NCBI GenBank assembly: GCA_947588945.1 | Contig: CANPZY010000016.1 | Span: 1 to 36,942, forward strand | Length of the DNA: 36,942 nucleotides | Reading direction: 5' to 3' | Origin: an uncultured Clostridia bacterium | Lineage (GTDB): Bacteria; Bacillota; Clostridia; TANB77; CAG-508 | Shown: positions 30,534 through 36,942 of the stretch, in pieces | How the letters are laid out: each line of letters opens with the position of its first letter | Position numbering within the stretch: position 1 is the first letter of the stretch | Made by a program: the position numbers and the translations under genes | Notes under the pieces: generated by a model | Database searches by the model: none | Told to the model about the DNA's origin: nothing | Seen by the model: only the letters and a program-made list of their open reading frames with translations

Positions 30534-32564
30534 TTATAATTTATTAATATTTTCATTGTAATAATTGCAAATCATTTCTGCAGATTTTTCTACTCCAAAA
30601 GAATCGCTATTAATGCATAAGTCATAATTAGATGGCTCTAGCCAATCTCTTTCAGTATAATATTTATAATGTGCTTCTCTTTCTTTATTGATTTTTTTTA
30701 TTTCTTTTTCTGCATTTTCCTTTTTTAACCCATAATATAAAGTTGTTCTTTTTATTTTATTTTCCAATGAATTATAAACAAATACTTTTAAAACATCTTT
30801 TTTATCTTTTAATACGAAATCTGCACATCTACCAATAATAACACAAGATTCATTTTCTGCAAGATTTTTTATAAACTCAGATTCTTTTATAAATAATTCA
30901 TCACTATTACTCAAAGCTCCAGCATAATTAGAAATTTCTTCTATTCCATTTCTTCTTTGCTCTGTATTTTCTATATAATCTTCTGAAAGTCCTTTCTCTT
31001 TTGCCATTTTAGTAATAAATTCTTTATCATAAAATTTTATTCCTAATTTTTCAGCAACTAGCTTTCCTATATATCTTCCTCCGGAACCATATTCTCTTGC
31101 AATCGTAATTACTAATTTTCTTTCATTATCATGTATTGCATTAGTGTTTTCATCTTCAACAACATTGCTTTCTTTTATATCTTTAAACTTCCTTACTTCT
31201 ATTGTAAGTAATACTATAGCAATTAAAAATGCTATTCCATCTGCTACTGGACCAGCATACAATATACCTATTACTCCTGCAACTTTGCTTAATATTAACA
31301 TAGCTGGTATTAAAAATATTATTTGCCTTGACATTGACAAGATTATGCTTCTCGAACTCTTTCCAATTGCTTGGAAGAAAATTCCTGACGGAATCTGAAC
31401 ACCATTGCAGATACAAAGCATTAAGAATATTCTAAATGTATTGCAAGCAAATTCCATATAAAGTTCATCACCATTACCAAAAATTAAAATTAGTTTTTCT
31501 GGTATTGCTTGGAATAATATAAAAGCAGTTGTGCTTATTATTACACTAATTCCTAATACAACTTTTAATGTTTTCTTCACTCTATCAAATTTTCTTGCTC
31601 AATAATTATATCCAAATATAGGTTGTGCTCCAACTGTTATTCCTACTATAATACTATTTAAAATTTGATTAATTTTCATAACAATTCCAACTACGGTAAT
31701 TGGAATGTCCGGTCCATATTTTGATAAAGCACCATATTTTCCAAATAAATTATTTTGTACAGCAGCAACTACTACAAAGCTCATTTGAGTAATAAAACTG
31801 CTTATACCAAGTGAAACAACTTTTTTTACAGCTTCAAATTTTAATTTGAATGAATCTATACTTAAGGTTATTGATTTTATTTTTCTTAAATATAACACAT
31901 TTAATATAAATGTTATAAACTGACTAAATATTGTTGCAATAGCAGCTCCTGATACTCCCATTTTAAATACGAAAATCAATAATGGATCTAATCCTATATT
32001 AATAACCGCACCTAATACCATAGAAGTCATTGCAAACTTTGGACTTCCATCTGCTCTTATTATTGAATTTAATGTAGTTCCAATCATCATAAATGGAATA
32101 CCTATTGCAATTATTCTTCCATAAGGTACTGCAAACTCTCTTAATGCATCAGTGCATCCAAATAAATTTAACAAAGGATTCAAAAATGCTAATGTAAGTA
32201 TGCAGAATAGTAATGCTACAATTACTGATAATACAATACCATTTCCAACACCTTTAGTTGCTTCTTTATCTTTCTTTTCTCCAAGTTTCAAACTTAAATA
32301 TGCAGATGAACCATCTCCAAACATAAGTGAAAATGCTAGACATATCATTGTAATAGGAAACACAACATTTGTTGCTCCATTTCCTAAATATCCAACTCCC
32401 CAGCCAATAAAGATTTGATCCACTATGTTATATAGTGAATTAACTAATAAAGATATAATGCTTGGGATTGCAAACTTTCTTATTAGTTTGCCAATTTTTT
32501 CTGTTCCTAAAATATTTTCCTCATTATATGTAGTTTCCATAGATTGTTTTGATTTATTTTTCAT
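30534..32564 (-). pseudogene. MATE family transporter fused to C-terminal cytidylate kinase-like domain, interrupted by in-frame TGA (31601-31599)
   Basis: Upstream ORF is MATE N-half ending ...GAQPIFGYNY*; same frame continues ARKFDRVKKTLKVVLG... (MATE C-half) then VITIAREYGSGGRYIGKLVAEKLGIKFYDKEFI (cytidylate kinase-like). 676 codons plus/minus stop, no other interruption. Confidence 0.8.
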
Positions 32565-32674
32565 TATTTCCCTCCAATTTTTTTCTTATACGCGATAAAA
32601 TAATCCTATATTAATTTATAAAATTTAATATAGAATTATAATTAAATCCTAGTTTAATTTTAGTTTAATTTTAA

Positions 32675-33229
32675 TTACATATCAAAAAAGTAAGTGGCCT
32701 CTAAATCTGCTTCGTGAGTAAGTAATGCTAAAGGATACTTTTTATATGCTGTGCCAATTGTTGTATATAATTCTTTTGGTTCTGTATATCCCATGTGCCA
32801 ACGAATAGCATATTTTTCTTCGTTAGTTAATTTTATGTATTCTGAAATCATCATTACAGATTTTTCACCATGTCCATAAGGAATAGTATCATCAACGGTA
32901 TAATATGGAACTTTTTCCCACACGCCTAAACTATTTTTTGCATTTCTATAATCAATCTTATAAAAGTTAGTTTTGCATATATCATGTAAAAGTGCAACTA
33001 TCCTTATCGTTTCTTCTGTTGTATCGATTGGAATAGAACTATTAGTTACTTTCTGTTTTAATATTTCATATACTTTCATGCTATGCTCTAAAAGTCCCAT
33101 TTCTTTACTTCCATGAAATCTTGTACTTGCTGGAGCTGTATAAAAATCTGACTTTTCTAAAAATGCTAATAAATCTTCTATTCCTTGTCTATTTGTTTCT
33201 TTTAATAATTTTATAAATTCTTCTTTCAT
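32675..33229 (-). CDS. HD-domain phosphohydrolase
   Basis: 184 aa; STRFHGSKEMGLLEHSMKVYEIL ... IVALLHDICKTNFYK ... GHGEKSVMMISEY ... LLTHEADLEAT. Confidence 0.85.
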   Translation of the reverse strand: MKEEFIKLLKETNRQGIEDLLAFLEKSDFYTAPASTRFHGSKEMGLLEHSMKVYEILKQKVTNSSIPIDTTEETIRIVALLHDICKTNFYKIDYRNAKNSLGVWEKVPYYTVDDTIPYGHGEKSVMMISEYIKLTNEEKYAIRWHMGYTEPKELYTTIGTAYKKYPLALLTHEADLEATYFFDM

Positions 33230-33259
33230 TATTATTTCCTCTCTTTTTTCAAAGCACTC

Positions 33260-34279
33260 TTAAGTATCTAATTTAAAATTTATTTTACCCTTTCCATCAT
33301 TGCATTTAATGTTTGCTATTGCTCCATTAATAATATTTATACTTGGTCCTTTATGTGATAAATCAGCATCATAGATTATTGGAATGTTTAAATTTGATAG
33401 TACACTATCTTGTAAACATTTTCTCATATCATTATACTCTTCAAAAAAAGTTTTATCTAATCCATTTCTTCCAAATATAATACATTTTGCATATTTAAAA
33501 TAATCAAGTTCATTAAATCTCCATAAAGTACGAATTAAATCTTCCTTTGATAATTCACAATTATCAAACCCAAATATTATACCATCATCTTTATAACGCT
33601 CATTAAATTCACTCATTCCATCATATTTAGTTCCAGCTAGTTCTCTTATTAAATCTATACATCCTACTATAATTCTTCCTGATACATCAGCAGGCTTTCC
33701 GTCAAGTGTTTTCCAATATACCTTTTCAGTTAAATTATATCCTTCATATCCTGTAACTCTATCTATTCCTTCATCTTCATATAATTCATAACTTTCTTGT
33801 TCTATAAGATTACCCTTTAAAATTTCTAAATTGTCATTTAAACTCTTATGATATTCTTCCATGCCAAAACTTTTAAAATTATTTCCATAGATTGTTGATA
33901 TATCATATTTAGTTGTAATAGGAAAAATTAAGCCTGTTGGATCTGAAAAACCTTCTACCCATTTTGGATTTTTTACTAACTTGTCAAAATCAACAAAAGG
34001 AAGCATTTCTACTAAAAATTCTCCTCCTTCTAAACATAACATAAGTTTAGAATCAGACTCAAACATTTTATTAATTTCATCTGCTCTTACTTTTGCTGGT
34101 GCACTTCTAGCTATTTTATTAGTAAAAGCATTCTTTGATAATTCTATTTTATAACCTAATTTTTCTAATTTTGATTTTGCATTGTTAATCCTTCTATTGT
34201 CTAATTCATTTTCTCCTCCACTTGAAGGGGCTGGAACTTCTATTAAATCATTTTCTTTTAAAAACTCTGGAAATACCAT
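33260..34279 (-). CDS. S66 family peptidase (LD-carboxypeptidase / MccF-like)
   Basis: 339 aa; IEVPAPSSGG..., NPKWVEGFSDPTGLIFPITTKYDISTIYGNNF, CELSKEDLIRTLWRFNELDYFKYAKCIIFGR. Confidence 0.85.
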   Translation of the reverse strand: MVFPEFLKENDLIEVPAPSSGGENELDNRRINNAKSKLEKLGYKIELSKNAFTNKIARSAPAKVRADEINKMFESDSKLMLCLEGGEFLVEMLPFVDFDKLVKNPKWVEGFSDPTGLIFPITTKYDISTIYGNNFKSFGMEEYHKSLNDNLEILKGNLIEQESYELYEDEGIDRVTGYEGYNLTEKVYWKTLDGKPADVSGRIIVGCIDLIRELAGTKYDGMSEFNERYKDDGIIFGFDNCELSKEDLIRTLWRFNELDYFKYAKCIIFGRNGLDKTFFEEYNDMRKCLQDSVLSNLNIPIIYDADLSHKGPSINIINGAIANIKCNDGKGKINFKLDT

Positions 34280-34409
34280 AAAAATTCTCCTTATACATTT
34301 TTAGACATATATTAATATACCATTTTTTTCATTTTAATTCAAGTATTTACATTTTAATTTGATTATAGTAAAATACTTTTGCATATATTTTAGTGAAAGG
34401 ATTATTCTT

Positions 34410-34901
34410 ATGTTAAAGAAATTTTTAATAGTATTCTTTGTATCTATGGTTCCATTAATAGAATTAAGGGGAGCTGTACCTATTGGATTAAGTGAAGCTT
34501 TTGGAGAAGCACTTCCACTTATTCCATTATATATAACATGCATAGTTGGTAATATGCTTCCTGTACCTTTAATTTTCTTCTTTGCAAGAAAAATTTTAGT
34601 ATGGGGTTCTGATAAAAAGTTTATTGGAAAATTTTTTAAATTTTGTTTAGAAAAAGGCGAAAAAGGTGGAAAAAAACTCCAAGAAAAAACAGGTCAAAGC
34701 GTATATGTCGCTTTATTCTTATTTGTTGGTATTCCTTTACCTGGAACAGGTGCTTGGACTGGAACTTTAGCTGCAAGCTTATTAGATTTAGATTTCAAAA
34801 AAAGTGTTATTGCTATAACCTCTGGTGTAATACTTGCAGGAATTATTATGGGGCTTGCCTCTGCTGGTGTTCTTGGAGCTGCTAGTGCAATATTTAGTTA
34901 G
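34410..34901 (+). CDS. Small multidrug export protein family (COG2426) membrane protein
   Basis: Start ATG 34410 with AAAGGA; FFVSMVPLIELRGAVPIGLSEAFGEALPLIPLYITCIVGNMLPVPLIFFFARKIL, GIPLPGTGAWTGTLAASLLDL. Confidence 0.9.
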   Translation: MLKKFLIVFFVSMVPLIELRGAVPIGLSEAFGEALPLIPLYITCIVGNMLPVPLIFFFARKILVWGSDKKFIGKFFKFCLEKGEKGGKKLQEKTGQSVYVALFLFVGIPLPGTGAWTGTLAASLLDLDFKKSVIAITSGVILAGIIMGLASAGVLGAASAIFS

Positions 34902-34914
34902 GTTTTATATATCA

Positions 34915-35352
34915 TTATGGAAATATTGGTGAATTTGATATTGTTCTTCCATCATTATAATCATTTCTATAATTATTAAAATAGCCATTATTTCCACTTT
35001 GAATATATCCATTATTTATGCTTGGCACCAAACTACTTGTTGTTGAAATTGTAATGAATTTTATTGAATATAAATCACAATATACTAAACTATCATTTTC
35101 AAAAGATCTAAGTATAATATAACTTGCTCCTACTTCTGATAAAATCCCTATTCTATCTACTAAATTATTTGTTCCTATTAAAAATTCAACTCTCATTAAT
35201 CTTCCAATTTGTGTACGTAAAAAAGCTGGTGTATATATTTGATTTGTTAAAACCTCTGGCATATAATTATTATTCATTCCATTTTGCATATATCCTAAAT
35301 TATTTCTCATATTAACATTATGTGTTTCATTATTCTCATCTGAATTATTCAT
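34915..35352 (-). CDS. GerQ-like spore coat protein
   Basis: 145 aa; Asn-rich N-terminus; LRTQIGRLMRVEFLIGTN...IGILSEVGASYIILRSFENDSLVYCDLYSIKFITI resembles the GerQ core. Confidence 0.65.
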   Translation of the reverse strand: MNNSDENNETHNVNMRNNLGYMQNGMNNNYMPEVLTNQIYTPAFLRTQIGRLMRVEFLIGTNNLVDRIGILSEVGASYIILRSFENDSLVYCDLYSIKFITISTTSSLVPSINNGYIQSGNNGYFNNYRNDYNDGRTISNSPIFP

Positions 35353-35507
35353 AAAACCTCCAATTAATCGTTTAACCTTATTTTTTAAAACTTAATTATT
35401 CAACTTTAATCTACTAATATAAATAATCTTAATTTTATTTTCAAAAGTAAAGTGTTAAATAATTTTATTAAAGCTAAACAATTTAACATTTTTATTGATG
35501 ACTTATT

Positions 35508-35956
35508 TCAAGTATTATAATAAATTGATGTTGGTCTAAAAAAGCAATGCTGAACAATCTTCGTATGAAAAGTTCCAGAGCCATTATATGGGAATGTTCC
35601 GAGGACAATCAGGTCTATATGGATTCATATACCAAAGGCAAGTTCCCGCTTCTGATAACTTATTTCCAGCTATAGCCCAATCAGCAATATTATATTCAAC
35701 CTCTGTTGGATTAATATTATATATGTTTTGTGCATTATATCTTCCATTTAATGTTTCTCTTACACAATCAAATTGTCCCTCTTGAAACAATATGTTTCGT
35801 ATACTTCCTCCTTGTGATACTCTTGCATATTCTCCAGCTGAAGCATTTACTCTATTCATAACAACAGAAGCTACTCCTCTCATTCCATTATCCCCTTCTC
35901 CTCCGAGCTTCACATCTGATTATTCTAGCTAACAATTCTCTATCTGAAAAAGCCAT
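35508..35956 (-). CDS. SleB-like cell wall hydrolase with two +1 frameshifts at CGG (35905-35903 and 35601-35599)
   Basis: ATG 35956 (RBS AGAGGTG): MAFSDRELLARIIRCEA-[C]-GGEGDNGMRGVASVVMNRVN...FQEGQFDCV...CLWYMNPYRPDCP-[C]-GTFPYNGSGTFHTKIVQHCFFRPTSIYYNT* (TGA 35510-35508); 148 aa when both C residues are skipped. Confidence 0.85.
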
Positions 35957-36065
35957 TTTGTCACCTCTTATTTATAATATGAAAACATTAATAAAATGTG
36001 ATTTTTAAAATTATTTGTCATAAATTATTATTTATGATAAATATATTATATAGGAGGATTATATA

Positions 36066-36626
36066 ATGAATATTGTTGTAACTCAAAATAAATTTAATTT
36101 TCAAAAAGCAACTCTTGAAGTATTTGATAATAATACTCTTTTATTAAAAACAGATGCCTTTATTGGTAAAAATGGAATGACTAAATTCAAAAAAGAAGGG
36201 GATAAAAAAACTCCAATTGGAAATTTTGAACTTGGAATCGCTTTTGGAACCCATAAAAAAGAAGAATTAAAAAACTTTAATCCAGAATTAAATTATATTG
36301 AAATAAATAAAAACTTGTATTGGGTTGATGATGTAAATTCTAAATATTATAATAAACTAGTTGATATAACTAAAACAGAAAAAGATTGGAACAGTGCTGA
36401 ACATTTAATAGAATTTCCTAAACAATACGAATATGCTGTTGAAATAAAAAGTAATCCTAAAAATATAAAAGGAAATGGCAGTGCTATTTTCCTTCATTGT
36501 AGCACTGGTATTCCCACTGCTGGCTGCATCGCAATTCCAAGAGAAATAATGATAAAGCTTTTTTCTTATTTTAATTATTATTTAAAAATTGAGAAACAAT
36601 CCACTTTACAACTTCAGATTTTATAG
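36066..36626 (+). CDS. L,D-transpeptidase (YkuD-like) catalytic domain protein
   Basis: 186 aa; DKKTPIGNFELG ... GSAIFLHCSTGIPTAGCIAIPREIM (HxxxxxxPTxGC); RBS AGGAGG. Confidence 0.88.
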   Translation: MNIVVTQNKFNFQKATLEVFDNNTLLLKTDAFIGKNGMTKFKKEGDKKTPIGNFELGIAFGTHKKEELKNFNPELNYIEINKNLYWVDDVNSKYYNKLVDITKTEKDWNSAEHLIEFPKQYEYAVEIKSNPKNIKGNGSAIFLHCSTGIPTAGCIAIPREIMIKLFSYFNYYLKIEKQSTLQLQIL

Positions 36627-36942
36627 ACATATATTCCTCTCTATCAAATTGCATATTTGCAATACAATATCTTCTATTTTGAATATGTGAACAAAACATA
36701 CATTCATATAAAGAATTCGCATCTTGTATAAAAAAAGAATTGCTAATTTTGTTAGAACATATTACATTATAGCTATTAGAGCAACTGTTAGAATCATCTA
36801 CTCTGATGCAATAGCTTAAGTTGGCACTTCTTTGACAAGCAAGAATATATTCGCAATCAGCACTGCCATCTGTAAAAATTGTATTTTTACATTTTCTGCA
36901 ATCTTGGCTTCTATATACATTCTCTGACTCACAAACTGTATC
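36571..36942 (-). CDS. Cys-rich protein, C-terminal part (truncated at window edge)
   Basis: Open frame from window end to TAA; 123 residues with 11 Cys: DTVCESENVYRSQDCRKCKNTIFTDGSADCEYILACQRSANLSYC...LYECMFCSHIQNRRYCIANMQFDREEY...; not in the ORF track because no start is visible. Confidence 0.7.
   Translation of the reverse strand, partial: DTVCESENVYRSQDCRKCKNTIFTDGSADCEYILACQRSANLSYCIRVDDSNSCSNSYNVICSNKISNSFFIQDANSLYECMFCSHIQNRRYCIANMQFDREEYMSIKSEVVKWIVSQFLNNN

Noticed and set aside
31599-31601. UGA reassigned to glycine as in Absconditabacteria/Gracilibacteria
   Set aside because: Only one internal TGA is seen in about 36 kb while GGA/GGT Gly codons are abundant; a general reassignment would give many. 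Kept only as a single-site anomaly.
25735-35912. CGGA as a systematic sequencing-error motif explaining the frameshifts
   Set aside because: Many other CGGA strings in the window (both strands, including TCGGAAT) sit out of codon phase in intact genes without an indel; only codon-phase CGG coincides with shifts. Still needs raw-read confirmation.
35584-35913. SleB ORF as tracked (GTG start at 35913, stop at 35584)
   Set aside because: This ORF lacks both the N-terminal and C-terminal conserved segments, which lie immediately outside in the +1-related frames; the tracked boundaries are artefacts of the CGG frameshifts.

Overview
AT-rich (low-GC) window that looks like a spore-forming Clostridia-type Firmicute chromosome (yabP/yabQ, GerQ-like and SleB-like genes). 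Most genes are ordinary housekeeping genes on the minus strand: rho, a divIC/ftsB-like gene, yabQ, yabP, two tandem ackA plus pta, RNase P RNA, ychF, rpiA, pfkA, an O-methyltransferase, tyrS, rubrerythrin. Accessory and surface genes are mixed in: tandem DUF2726 proteins, an LPQTG protein, cadherin-like beta-sandwich surface proteins, a dockerin-bearing autolysin, two PTPS-related polytopic membrane proteins, and a MATE/cytidylate-kinase-like fusion. Most striking observation: two otherwise well-conserved genes (PTPS-related membrane protein 24160-25843 and SleB-like hydrolase 35508-35956) contain three apparent +1 frameshifts. Each falls exactly on an in-frame CGG codon followed by A (GCT-CGG-A, CCT-CGG-A, TCG-CGG-A). 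Skipping the C and reading GGA (Gly) restores the conserved protein. In a by-eye scan of every CGG/CCG in the window I found no other in-frame CGG codon in any gene, while many out-of-frame CGGA strings cause no frame problem. This suggests CGG may be unassigned here and acts as a +1 frameshift site (or CGGA is decoded as a quadruplet). This is an inference from three sites and needs genome-wide and proteomic testing. Separately, the MATE/kinase fusion is interrupted by one in-frame TGA at a position that is normally glycine.
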